Shown: piece by piece, positions 43,122-51,805 of the stretch
How positions within the stretch are numbered: the stretch's first letter is position 1
Layout: each line of letters opens with the position of its first letter
NCBI RefSeq assembly: GCF_003668575.1
Contig: NZ_RCVZ01000003.1
Span: 256,430-320,429 of the forward strand
Direction: 5' to 3'
DNA from: Falsibacillus albus
Lineage (GTDB): Bacteria > Bacillota > Bacilli > Bacillales > DSM-25281
DNA: 64,000 nucleotides
Translations under genes and position numbers: made by a program
The notes under the pieces: model-generated
What the model was told of the DNA's origin: nothing
The model's database searches: none
The model's input: only the letters and a program-made list of their open reading frames with translations

Positions 43122-43946
43122 TCAGCCAGCTATCATCGAATACAACACAACACCAACCCCGACTACGAGGCAATAAACAGTAAAGTAGCCCAATTTCCCC
43201 TTCATGACAATTTCCTTGAACCAGCGCAGCGCATAAAAGGACATCACCAATGAAAGGATGAAAGCCACTGCATAAGGAAGAAGAAGCTGGTGGATTTTCG
43301 GATCATGGAACATATCGGAAATCGATAGGACAATCCCACCCACACTTACAGGAATATACAAAAGGAACGAATAACGGAAAGCCGTTTCCCTTTCAATCCC
43401 TAGGCCAAGGGCAGTTACAATGGTCGCTCCAGAACGGCTGATGCCCGGGATCAATGCGATCGCCTGGGAAACACCGACAAGCATGGCATCTTTGAAAGAT
43501 AAATTCTCCTCGCTTTTGCTGCCCTTGAAGTTCCTGATGACCCACAAAGCAATTCCGGTAATGATCAAGGCGATTCCAATAAAGGTCAATGTCTTCAGAT
43601 AGCTTTCAATGAGGTCCTTAAACAAGACTCCAAGCACAGCGACAGGAATCGTCCCAAGGACAATATAAACGGCAAGATTGAAATCCGCTTTGGCTGAAGG
43701 AGTTCTTCGTCTGACATATTCCCAAGAATTAACCACGATGCGGAACACTTCATCACGGAATAGAATCAAAACGGCGATCAAAGAGGCGAAATTCATCAAC
43801 ACCTCGAAGCTCAAACCTTTTATTTTCAGCCCCAGCACATGCTCAATGATAACCAGATGCCCGCTTGATGATATCGGCAGCGGCTCGGTTATCCCTTGCA
43901 CGATGCCAAGGAATGCATATTTTAAAATCGTTAAAAGATCACTCAT
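43122..43946 (-). CDS. uppP: Undecaprenyl-diphosphate phosphatase
   Basis: Start at ATG 43946 after AGGAGAG; 274 residues, about eight helices. The two catalytic motifs are present: (Q)GITEPLPISSSGHLVI and ALIPGISRSGATIV. UppP/BacA recycles the lipid carrier C55-PP to C55-P for cell-wall synthesis and confers bacitracin tolerance. Its place beside an antibiotic-responsive Lnr-like cluster fits an envelope-stress theme, though the genes are separated by a repeat and a terminator. Confidence 0.95.
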   Translation of the reverse strand: MSDLLTILKYAFLGIVQGITEPLPISSSGHLVIIEHVLGLKIKGLSFEVLMNFASLIAVLILFRDEVFRIVVNSWEYVRRRTPSAKADFNLAVYIVLGTIPVAVLGVLFKDLIESYLKTLTFIGIALIITGIALWVIRNFKGSKSEENLSFKDAMLVGVSQAIALIPGISRSGATIVTALGLGIERETAFRYSFLLYIPVSVGGIVLSISDMFHDPKIHQLLLPYAVAFILSLVMSFYALRWFKEIVMKGKLGYFTVYCLVVGVGVVLYSMIAG

Positions 43947-44297
43947 TTTCTCTCTCCTTTTCAACAGCTACATCTATGTTAAGGGAATGATCCCTTAATT
44001 TTGTTCAAACACCATTTATCATACCAGACTTTCAATGGTTTCTTCCACTCTTATAAAACGAATATTATTAGTACCTGAAGAACAGGTTCGACAAAAACGG
44101 ATAAATTTTTTCAAATGTATTCTCTCATACCATAATAAAAAAAGGAGATGAATTCATTAAATTATAGAGATAATTAAATGAGAATTCTCTCATCTTCCAA
44201 TCCCAAAACATAGCCGGGATGCTGTGAGGTGGTATACAAAACCGAACTAAACGATGGAAACGCCTCTGCTCCGCCGCAGCCTTTATCTAGTGTATCC
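43947..44297. other. Intergenic region with no recognised gene
   Basis: Between the uppP start and the first hairpin at 44298 I see no ORF with a ribosome site and no clear RNA. It should contain the uppP promoter. Confidence 0.4.
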
Positions 44298-44334
44298 AAA
44301 AAAAAAACCGCAGATAGGATTTCCCCCTGCAGTT
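44298..44334 (-). terminator. Orphan terminator-like hairpin
   Basis: Minus strand AACTGCAG / CTGCGGTT (one wobble pair) followed by ten T. It is 30 bases beyond the terminator of the 40-residue micro-ORF, so it may be a back-up terminator. Confidence 0.6.
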
Positions 44335-44362
44335 GATGGCCCCGGGTATCAGCGGCACTAAC

Positions 44363-44394
44363 AAAAAAAAGAATAGAAGACTAAAATCTTCTAT
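44363..44394 (-). terminator. Terminator of the micro-ORF at 44401
   Basis: ATAGAAGA / TCTTCTAT stem followed on the minus strand by a run of eight T. Confidence 0.8.
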
Positions 44395-44400
44395 CCCTCA

Positions 44401-44523
44401 TTAATGGATCAACAAAATATTCGCAAGTTCCATAAGCCCTAAAATGACCGAAACACCTGCACCCATCCAGGCAACTTCCTTGAAATCAACCGTGAGATCA
44501 GTAGCTTTATTCTGATTATCCAT
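44401..44523 (-). CDS. 40-residue membrane micro-protein
   Basis: ATG 44523 lies 8 bases after AAAGGTGAT, and a terminator follows 7 bases past the stop, so this is a credible free-standing gene. The N-terminal third is polar (MDNQNKATDLTVDFKEV). The rest is one hydrophobic helix, AWMGAGVSVILGLMELANILLIH. I do not recognise a family. Such single-pass peptides in bacilli are often regulators of membrane complexes, but nothing here shows the partner. Confidence 0.65.
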   Translation of the reverse strand: MDNQNKATDLTVDFKEVAWMGAGVSVILGLMELANILLIH

Positions 44524-44615
44524 TCTTTCCATCACCTTTCGTTTGTTATTTTGATAGGTTATTCGATTCGTTTTTTCTTATAGTTCATATATACCCGCTT
44601 GTTCAATGATTAAAC

Positions 44616-44652
44616 AAAAAAAAGATAGAAACGTAAGTCGTTTCTATCTTTT
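44616..44652 (-). terminator. Terminator of the MFS gene
   Basis: AAAAGATAGAAACG / CGTTTCTATCTTTT stem with T-run, abutting the stop codon. Confidence 0.92.
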
Positions 44653-46123
44653 AACCTTTTTGTTCATCGATTTCCATTTTTTCTTCCTTCCACCACAATG
44701 AGTCACTAGATTCTTTTAATACCCCCTCGATTTCCTTTTCATGTTCGACTGCTGGAGGGGACCCACGGAGCGGCTTACCCGATGTTTCTTTTACAAAAAT
44801 CGCAACCACCACGATTCCGATCAGACAAGCAACGATGAGATAATAAGCAGGCATCATCCGGTTCGCGGTAAAATCGATGAGCCAGGCAAGCACCAATGGC
44901 GTCGTTCCGCCAAATAGTGATGCTGATATATTATAGGTAATCGCCAATGCTCCATACCTTACATCCGTAAAGAATAAGGACGGAAGGAGTGCTGGCATCG
45001 TCCCTTGAAAGGATGCCAAGAAGACAGCCAGGATGATCAATCCTAGAAAAACTAGCCAATTATTGCCGCTGCCAATCATGAGGAACGCAGGAATGGATAG
45101 AAGGATCAGTCCAACAAGTCCGCCTTGGATGATTCGTTTGGCACCGATCCTATCACTGAAACGGCCCATCATCAGGACAATCGGGATCATGATGAACATG
45201 ACGATCAATATAAGCAGGAGACCCTTCGTTTCCCCATAGCCGAGTACAGCACTCAAGTGGGATGGCATGTATGAGAGCACCATATAGTCTGCCACGTTAT
45301 AGAAAAGAACCAAGATCATCCCTACCAACAGGGGTTTTCGATGATAGATCAATATGTCCTTCATGGACACGTGTTTGTTCTCCCCTTCCTTTGTTTTTTC
45401 CATGGCTTCAAAGGCAGGTGATTCTTCTAAATGACTCCTTAAATAGAAACCGATCAACCCGATCGGTGCTGCAATCAGGAATGGGATCCGCCAGCCCCAG
45501 TCCATCATTTTGTCCGAACCAAGCATGTAAGTGAGCAGCGTGACGATACCAGAACCGGCAATGTATCCGATCAACGTCCCTACTTCCAAACCACTGGCCA
45601 AGGTGCCCCGCTTTTTATCGGGGGTCGATTCAGCAATGAAGGTCATCGCTCCTGAATACTCCCCACCAGTCGAAAAACCTTGGACAAGCCTGGCAACCAA
45701 CAACAAGATCGGTGCAGTCATGCCAATTGATGCATAGCTTGGAATCAATCCGATGCTCAGTGTGCTGAGCGCCATGATCACCAATGTAATTGCCAGCACC
45801 TTTTTCCTTCCCAACCGGTCGCCTAGCATGCCGAAAAACATCCCACCGATCGGCCTGACGAGGAAGGCCGCTGCAAATGTGGCGAACGTATAAACCAGCT
45901 GCAGTGGTCCATCCAATTCAGAGAAAAATACCTTTCCGATGGTCACAGCAAGATAGGAATAGATCCCAAAATCAAACCATTCCATCGCATTCCCCAAGCC
46001 AGTCGCAACAACAGCCTTTTTAGCCGTTTGCGTATCAATCACTGTAATATCATCTTTATGTAATTTCTGCTTCTTCTTTTGAAACAAGCCTTTTCTTTTT
46101 GGATGATCCGTCTTTTCAGACAC
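44651..46123 (-). CDS. MFS transporter, metabolite:H+ symporter family (ProP-like)
   Basis: A 490-residue, 12-helix transporter. The N-terminal basic tail (KRKGLFQKKKQK) precedes GNAMEWFDFGIYSYLA, the diagnostic start of the MHS family. Loop 2-3 is GMLGDRLGRKKVLA and the FSTGGEYSGAMTFIAE block follows. A hydrophilic acidic C-terminal tail of about 45 residues is present. ProP moves proline and glycine betaine; other members move citrate, alpha-ketoglutarate or shikimate, so an osmolyte role is only a lean. Confidence 0.85.
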   Translation of the reverse strand: MSEKTDHPKRKGLFQKKKQKLHKDDITVIDTQTAKKAVVATGLGNAMEWFDFGIYSYLAVTIGKVFFSELDGPLQLVYTFATFAAAFLVRPIGGMFFGMLGDRLGRKKVLAITLVIMALSTLSIGLIPSYASIGMTAPILLLVARLVQGFSTGGEYSGAMTFIAESTPDKKRGTLASGLEVGTLIGYIAGSGIVTLLTYMLGSDKMMDWGWRIPFLIAAPIGLIGFYLRSHLEESPAFEAMEKTKEGENKHVSMKDILIYHRKPLLVGMILVLFYNVADYMVLSYMPSHLSAVLGYGETKGLLLILIVMFIMIPIVLMMGRFSDRIGAKRIIQGGLVGLILLSIPAFLMIGSGNNWLVFLGLIILAVFLASFQGTMPALLPSLFFTDVRYGALAITYNISASLFGGTTPLVLAWLIDFTANRMMPAYYLIVACLIGIVVVAIFVKETSGKPLRGSPPAVEHEKEIEGVLKESSDSLWWKEEKMEIDEQKG

Positions 46124-46320
46124 GTTTCTTCCCTCCTTATAAATTTGTTAACCGTCTTATATGTTTTTCCTACCCTGCTCAATTGTCATTAAACACCGTA
46201 AATAACCTTTGCTCCCGGCACTTTATCTTCCATAAATATCCGTTTACACTAATTTTAAAATCAAGGATAATTAGGAAGGATTTGATCCATATGTTTAAAT
46301 ATTGAAGGGAGTCAATTAGG

Positions 46321-47439
46321 TTGAAATTTTTTCGTTCCTTGCTGGTAATCGTACTGGCACTTAGCTTAACACCACTCATGCACGCGTCTGCAGAGCAAAA
46401 ATCTTTGGATTTATATTATCCGGAGGATCTTGATTTTGATTATTGGGCATTTGATGAACTTGATGATTTCATTAATGCCGGCATCATCGATGGACATATA
46501 GAGAATGAAATCGATGAGGATTCGGGAGAGGAATATTCCGTTGTTTACATACAGCCGGAAGCAACGATCACCCGTGCAGAATTCACTAAAATTCTCGTGA
46601 ATGCACTTGGATTAAAACTAGAAGGAAGCGGAAAATCCTTCCCAGACGTGAAAGCGTCAAGCTGGTACTATGATTATGTACAGACAGCTAGTTCTTTAGG
46701 GATTGTAAACGGGAAGCTTGATGGATCATTTGCTCCTGGTGAAAAAATCAAACGAGATCAAGTGGCAGCGATGATTTACCGTGCTTTTAAATCAAGTATA
46801 GAATTTAAAGACAGCGGCCTCGCATTCAAAGATGTAGTGCCGTCCACTAACTTTGCCTATGAAGCGATCAATAAAACCTCAGCAAATGGCATCGTCAAAG
46901 GATATGGTGAGTTGTTCAAACCTCACAACTTCGCTACTCGCGCACAGGCAATAGTCATGATCCACCGAGCACTGCTTCAGCAGACATCGGATTTACCCGA
47001 CGATGCAGCGTTGACAACTGCCGTACAGCGATTGAACAAAGATGAAATTGAATATATTAACAATGGAGACAAAGCGCAATTACAAAATCTCTATACTGAC
47101 ACAACAACAGACTATCAATATGCAGCCTCCATGGAAGGCCTTGATGCACTGGATTACATCAAAGAAGAGAACGGAAGCATCAAAGTGGATGTCACAAAAG
47201 ATTTCAATCTAACGGTTTTATCGAAGAATAACCGCTTTGCTAAAGTCCATGTGAATGACTTCCAATATACGGTCACGACGACGTTCCCTGATGGCCATAC
47301 GTCAATCAATATTAACGCCTCCAACACGGCTTACTTGAAAAAGACAGATGACGGTTCTTGGAAAGTCTACTACGTAGAATTGGATGATGATCAGGAAGAA
47401 AGTGCAGCAAATGAAGCGATGGCATTGACAGATAAATAA
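46321..47439 (+). CDS. Secreted SLH-domain protein
   Basis: A TTG-started 372-residue protein with a signal peptide (KFFRSLLVIVLALSLTPLMHASA, cleavage near residue 24). Residues about 35-230 contain three S-layer homology modules (FPDVKASSWYYDYVQTASSLGIVNGKLDGSFAPGEKIKRDQVAAMI; FKDVVPSTNFAYEAINKTSANGIVKGYG). The first is degenerate. These modules bind pyruvylated cell-wall polymers. Residues 235-360 form an uncharacterised C-terminal domain with an NTF2-like look (DKAQLQNLYTD...WKVYYVELDD). It should be a wall-attached surface protein of unknown purpose. Confidence 0.82.
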   Translation: MKFFRSLLVIVLALSLTPLMHASAEQKSLDLYYPEDLDFDYWAFDELDDFINAGIIDGHIENEIDEDSGEEYSVVYIQPEATITRAEFTKILVNALGLKLEGSGKSFPDVKASSWYYDYVQTASSLGIVNGKLDGSFAPGEKIKRDQVAAMIYRAFKSSIEFKDSGLAFKDVVPSTNFAYEAINKTSANGIVKGYGELFKPHNFATRAQAIVMIHRALLQQTSDLPDDAALTTAVQRLNKDEIEYINNGDKAQLQNLYTDTTTDYQYAASMEGLDALDYIKEENGSIKVDVTKDFNLTVLSKNNRFAKVHVNDFQYTVTTTFPDGHTSININASNTAYLKKTDDGSWKVYYVELDDDQEESAANEAMALTDK

Positions 47440-47458
47440 TAGAATGCGAACTTCACAT

Positions 47459-47491
47459 AAAAACCGACTCTTTTCAAAGAGTCGGTTTTTT
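47459..47491. terminator. Bidirectional terminator between the SLH gene and patB
   Basis: AAAACCGACTCTTT / AAAGAGTCGGTTTT stem with T-run, serving both converging genes. Confidence 0.92.
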
Positions 47492-47505
47492 AGGTGAATA
47501 ATAGA

Positions 47506-48702
47506 TTAAAAGAGCATCGGCTGCTCTTGCAGGCTGCTGGCTTTTCCCCGATTTGCAGCAACCGCCCGATGAATTCTTTTTAATGCCTCATGTATTCTTT
47601 CCTTTGGACAGGCTATATTCATCCGGACGAAATCTTCCCCGTTACCTCCGAATTTGAATCCCTCGTCGAATTTGACCTTTGCTTCCTCTAAGAAGAAGTG
47701 ATGAAGCTCTTTCCCTTTCAAGCCGATCTCCCTGCAGTCGATCCAAATCAGATGGGTCGCCTGGGGAAGAATGGCCTTCATCTCAGGGATATGTTTCTCT
47801 AAATAGACTTGGACCATTCTTTTATTTTCTTCCAGCACGGACAGGAGGTCATGCAGCCACGGCTCGCCTTCTTCATAGGCCGCAATCGTGCCTTCTACCC
47901 CAAAGACATTCGGCCGCATCATTCCGAATTGTGTCAGTTTTTTATTATACTGTTCTCTCAAACTTTCATTGGGAATAAGCAAGATGGAGGTCTGCAATCC
48001 AGCAATGTTAAAGGTTTTGCTGGGGGCAGCACAAATAATGCTCCTTTGCAGCAGCCCTTCTGCAACCTGAAAAACCGGAAAATGTTCATTCCCTTCATAA
48101 ACCAGATCCCCATGCATTTCATCAGAAATAATCCATAAATCATGTTTTTCTGCAATATCGCCGATTCTATGCAGCTCCTCTTTCGTCCACACTCTGCCCA
48201 CAGGATTATGGGGACTGCATAGTATAAGCACTTTTGCCCGCGGATCAGCCGCTTTTTTCTCCAAATCTTCAAAATCAATCTCGTAGCGCCCATCATTGTA
48301 CAACAATGGATTTTTTAAGATTGTGCAATCATGGGTTTCAATCGTACTGTAAAACGGATAGTAGACCGGATCCTGAATAATGACTCCATCACCAGGCTTT
48401 GTTAAAACAGATAGTAAAAGATTGATGCCGGGAATGATCCCAGGGCTGAAGTTGATCCAATCCCTTTGCAGCTCTACCCCAAATCGTCTGCTCCACCAAG
48501 AAATAATAGATTGGTAATATCGTTCACAAAAAGTCGTATAACCATAAATGCCATGCTGGGCTTTGCGTGTAATGGCATTTATGATGGCATCGGATACTTG
48601 AAAATCCATATCCGCAATGCACATCGGTATGACATTTCCCTCTGTTGTCGACCATTTCACTGAATGTGTATTGGCTCTTTCAATACATTCATCCCAATTC
48701 AT
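47506..48702 (-). CDS. patB: PatB/MalY-type aminotransferase-fold C-S lyase
   Basis: A 398-residue fold-type I PLP enzyme. PLP-lysine is in APSKTFNIAGLQTS. The N-terminal VIPMCIADMDFQ and YGYTTFCERYYQSII blocks and ILCSPHNPVGRVWTKEEL identify the PatB/MalY subgroup. These enzymes cleave cystathionine or cysteine conjugates to thiol, pyruvate and ammonia. It is free-standing. Confidence 0.9.
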   Translation of the reverse strand: MNWDECIERANTHSVKWSTTEGNVIPMCIADMDFQVSDAIINAITRKAQHGIYGYTTFCERYYQSIISWWSRRFGVELQRDWINFSPGIIPGINLLLSVLTKPGDGVIIQDPVYYPFYSTIETHDCTILKNPLLYNDGRYEIDFEDLEKKAADPRAKVLILCSPHNPVGRVWTKEELHRIGDIAEKHDLWIISDEMHGDLVYEGNEHFPVFQVAEGLLQRSIICAAPSKTFNIAGLQTSILLIPNESLREQYNKKLTQFGMMRPNVFGVEGTIAAYEEGEPWLHDLLSVLEENKRMVQVYLEKHIPEMKAILPQATHLIWIDCREIGLKGKELHHFFLEEAKVKFDEGFKFGGNGEDFVRMNIACPKERIHEALKRIHRAVAANRGKASSLQEQPMLF

Positions 48703-48842
48703 CCTTATATCCCCCTTGATCTCAGCAGTCTCATGTTTTTATGCCAAGGATAATTATACGATATTTTCCTGCCGCGGGACTTGGGAAAATCAAAATGGGA
48801 TTCATTTACTTATAACGGATGTACCTTTTTAAGCCGACTAGA

Positions 48843-50075
48843 TCATGCTCCGATTTTCTTTTTCCTGATCCATCTCCTGTCTATGTATTCTTCAATTGAA
48901 GGGACTGAATCAGTTTGCAAACTTCCTTCCGTATACTTATTCCAATATGCCACGAGCATGATGGTTGGCACTGCAATTTGCGGTGAAAAGAACGGCTCAT
49001 CGAAGATTCCTGTCAGCAATATGATGGGCAGTCCAAGGAAAAAGCTATTAAACAGGCGGCGTTCCTTTTGCTTCGCAAAAAATATCGTAATCATGTTCTT
49101 TCCCATGACCGCGACCAATAGCAAAAAGAGCATACCGCTGATCGTTCCATATTCTGCAAAGACACCGATGAAAGAATTATGTGGATGAATGATCGTATTA
49201 CCTGAATATGGAAATGAATTCGCATATTCTTTATAAAAACCAAATGGCGTTACACCTACGAGCGGATGACGCCCAATTAATTCAATGGAGTTTTCCCAGA
49301 TCTCCGTCCTGACCCCGATGGATTTATCGATAAGGCCGCTCCTTGGCATAATTTCAAAAATCCATTTTATATTTAGTAAAGTCAATGTAAACCCCGTAAT
49401 AAATAACTTTTTGTTTAACTGGAACAGGAAAATGGCATACAGTATCATCATCGTAATAAACGCCGCGCGTGAACCAGTATCGATCATTCCTTTCGCCAAC
49501 ACCAATATACCTGCACAATACCATGCACTATATGCCCATTTTCTCGCCCGAATACTTGTTAAAAGTTCGCTTAAAATAAATGCAAGTGCAAGCAAAAGAA
49601 TATACATTGTAAAGTTTGGATTATAAGAGCTTCCTACTAACCTTCCCTGAAAAACCTCGGTTCCTGTTAACATTCGAATGACCGGATTGATTGAGACTCC
49701 ATCGAGCACCCAGCCAATCAAACAATTATAAATGCCCCCGATGATGATGATCCATTTGTACGTACCGATATTCATTTCCATTCTATTTTTAGTGAGAGAC
49801 AGATAGATACCAAAGTAGCCAAGGTTCAAAATTCCAGCACCAAACAGAACTACATCAGCAGAGTGAATGGCAGCAAACATGCTGGAGCATACAAGCGAAA
49901 TAAAGTACAGGTGCATCAAGGAAAAAGATTTCTTACTGCTCTTCGTATAGTTGAAGGCGGATGCCAATCCTTTTATTAAAAGGAGGCCTACACCGATCGG
50001 AGGGAGCAGGAAGCATAAACCCAGCCCCGATTCAAATGTATTCCACCTTTTTAGATTGTTTCTTATATGATGCAT
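48843..50075 (-). CDS. O-antigen ligase / polymerase-like membrane protein
   Basis: A 410-residue protein with about 11 hydrophobic segments. The large loop with GVRTEIWENSIELIGRHPLVGVTPFGFYKEYAN...IHPHNSFIGVFAEYG is the WaaL/Wzy signature, including the HPHNSF motif with the catalytic histidine. Members ligate or polymerise lipid-linked glycans at the outer face of the membrane. No glycosyltransferases surround it, so the substrate is unknown. It starts at ATG with GAGGT upstream. Confidence 0.85.
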   Translation of the reverse strand: MHHIRNNLKRWNTFESGLGLCFLLPPIGVGLLLIKGLASAFNYTKSSKKSFSLMHLYFISLVCSSMFAAIHSADVVLFGAGILNLGYFGIYLSLTKNRMEMNIGTYKWIIIIGGIYNCLIGWVLDGVSINPVIRMLTGTEVFQGRLVGSSYNPNFTMYILLLALAFILSELLTSIRARKWAYSAWYCAGILVLAKGMIDTGSRAAFITMMILYAIFLFQLNKKLFITGFTLTLLNIKWIFEIMPRSGLIDKSIGVRTEIWENSIELIGRHPLVGVTPFGFYKEYANSFPYSGNTIIHPHNSFIGVFAEYGTISGMLFLLLVAVMGKNMITIFFAKQKERRLFNSFFLGLPIILLTGIFDEPFFSPQIAVPTIMLVAYWNKYTEGSLQTDSVPSIEEYIDRRWIRKKKIGA

Positions 50076-50401
50076 ACATTAACCTCAATTCTTTTTGGAA
50101 TATTCCATTTTTTTATCCAAATGAAAAAAGGAACCCGCTCATTTAGAAGGACCCTTTTGAGAGTTTTTATTCAGTGGCAAGAAAAACGAATATGTTTAAT
50201 AGATGAATCTACAATCCGCATGATATGTACGTTGAAATAAAAGTTCCACACAACTTTTACCCAAATCGAACTTCCCTAAACCAGCTGATCCTCTATTACC
50301 TTCATTTAAAATTGAGCTGGCCCGTATAATTGTTTCCCACACATTGAATCACGTTTTTATTAAAAATGAATTAAAATCCTTTGTGTAATAATTGGAAATA
50401 C
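50076..50401. other. Intergenic region upstream of the O-antigen ligase-like gene
   Basis: About 325 bp with no ORF carrying a ribosome site. It contains a weak hairpin with T-run near 50110-50150 (minus strand AAGGGTCC ... GGGTTCCTTTTTT). No T-box core motif was found beside it. Confidence 0.4.
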
Positions 50402-50450
50402 AAAAAGACAACCAAAAGAACAAAAGATGCCTGTTCTTTTGGTTGCCTAT
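50402..50450 (-). terminator. Terminator of minJ
   Basis: GCAACCAAAAGAACA / TGTTCTTTTGGTTG stem followed by CTTTTTG on the minus strand. Confidence 0.85.
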
Positions 50451-50467
50451 TTAGGTTGATAAAAAAA

Positions 50468-51655
50468 CTACACCGCATCAATTTCACGTCTTTGATTTTT
50501 CTCGATGAAAAGGATCCCTAGTTCGTGGTGTTCCCCTTCATAAAGGGCCCGCTGTGTGAAGCGGATCTGTCCATTGACATCCAGGACGGCAAGTTTGCAA
50601 TGGGCGCGGTTCAGTTGCAGCGCCTCATAGAATTCCCGTTCATCCGCGACTTCGATGCCGTTTACTTTTTGGATTGTTTCGCCGATCTGCAAGGCCATTT
50701 TGTCAGCTGGTGAGCCTGGAAGGACACCGAGAACGGTCAAACCTGTCGATTTCGGAGAAAAATAGAAAGGATGACCTTGTTCATGAATGCGATGCCTGTA
50801 GGAGATGATCTCCCTGCCCAGCAATGCCGCTGCTGCAGCAATCAGCGCCAACATCGGTAACCACAATGCTCCAGCAGCAATTAACAAGACTATTCCCCCA
50901 AGCCACAGCACGTTCCTGCCGATTTGTTTGATTGCAATGGCTGGAAGCGTACTTTGCACACGGAGCTGAAAACCGACAACAAAGGGGATAAGAAGGATTG
51001 AATACGTTTCCGTCCCCCAGTGAATGACCGGCCACCATTCGAATGGGGCTGTCAAGGGACCGCTTGGTACGAGCACAAACAGCGGCACCACCCATAGACG
51101 TCTCGCTTGATGGGCGCCGACAGTCAATCCGCGAGGGCTTTTTCTTAATCTTGGCGAAGTGTTTTGCGAACCATTCTTATAGACGAATATTCCTTCCGCA
51201 ATAAGCAGGAAGCCCAGGAGGAGTGCAATGCCCGTTAAATATGTTTGTCCGATCGCTCCAAAATCAAGCAGCGGAAGATCCCAGCCAAAGTACCCGGCAA
51301 ACAGCAGGAAGAAGAAAGATAGCCCTATTGAATAAGCTGGCGAGAGCAGACGGAAGCCCATCGGCAGACTTAAAAGAATGGTCGCCACTGCAATCACCAC
51401 AATTGCTGCAAATGGCAGCACAAAGCCTGTCCCAATCGAAATGACCGAATAAATCAGCCCCACCAGCAAACTTACAGGAAAAACATAGCGGAGCTCGTGG
51501 AAAACATCATATACACGAACGTGAAAATCCTTGCGTTCCCTTTTTACCCGTGTCATCCCTGCAGCAAATGCCAGGATGATCGAGTAATAAAAAATAGGAT
51601 GGAGAAAAAACTTGCCGAATCCTTTTAAAACATCTATGATCCAATCTTGTACCAC
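50468..51655 (-). CDS. minJ: MinJ-like division-site topological determinant
   Basis: A membrane protein of 395 residues from GTG 51655 (a TTG and ATG 4-6 codons upstream are also possible; the ribosome site GGTGATT suits the GTG). The N-terminal half has about eight hydrophobic segments (FFLHPIFYYSIILAFAAGM). The C-terminal residues about 300-375 form a PDZ domain (GLTVLGVLPGSPADKMALQIGETIQKVNGIEVADEREFYEAL). MinJ links DivIVA to MinD and positions the division block in B. subtilis. It lies just downstream of ctpB, as in B. subtilis. Confidence 0.88.
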   Translation of the reverse strand: MVQDWIIDVLKGFGKFFLHPIFYYSIILAFAAGMTRVKRERKDFHVRVYDVFHELRYVFPVSLLVGLIYSVISIGTGFVLPFAAIVVIAVATILLSLPMGFRLLSPAYSIGLSFFFLLFAGYFGWDLPLLDFGAIGQTYLTGIALLLGFLLIAEGIFVYKNGSQNTSPRLRKSPRGLTVGAHQARRLWVVPLFVLVPSGPLTAPFEWWPVIHWGTETYSILLIPFVVGFQLRVQSTLPAIAIKQIGRNVLWLGGIVLLIAAGALWLPMLALIAAAAALLGREIISYRHRIHEQGHPFYFSPKSTGLTVLGVLPGSPADKMALQIGETIQKVNGIEVADEREFYEALQLNRAHCKLAVLDVNGQIRFTQRALYEGEHHELGILFIEKNQRREIDAV

Positions 51656-51760
51656 TACAATCACCATCCTCAACTATGTAAAACAATTTCCGAATATATT
51701 AATCTCTATTTTACCAAAATACCGTCCTAAAACCTATTGGTTGTTCAGAAAAAAGCAAAG

Positions 51761-51797
51761 AAAAAATAGAGCCGTTCCGCTATTGCGGGACGGCTCC
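51761..51797 (-). terminator. Terminator of ctpB
   Basis: GAGCCGT-CCGC / GCGG-ACGGCTC stem with six-T run on the minus strand. Confidence 0.9.
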
Positions 51798-51805
51798 ATC
51801 AGTTG

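Noticed and set aside
50110-50150. A T-box leader before the O-antigen ligase-like gene (GGGT ... T-run hairpin).
   Set aside because: The diagnostic GGTGG-type T-box core and specifier stem were not found, and the downstream gene is not an amino-acid gene.
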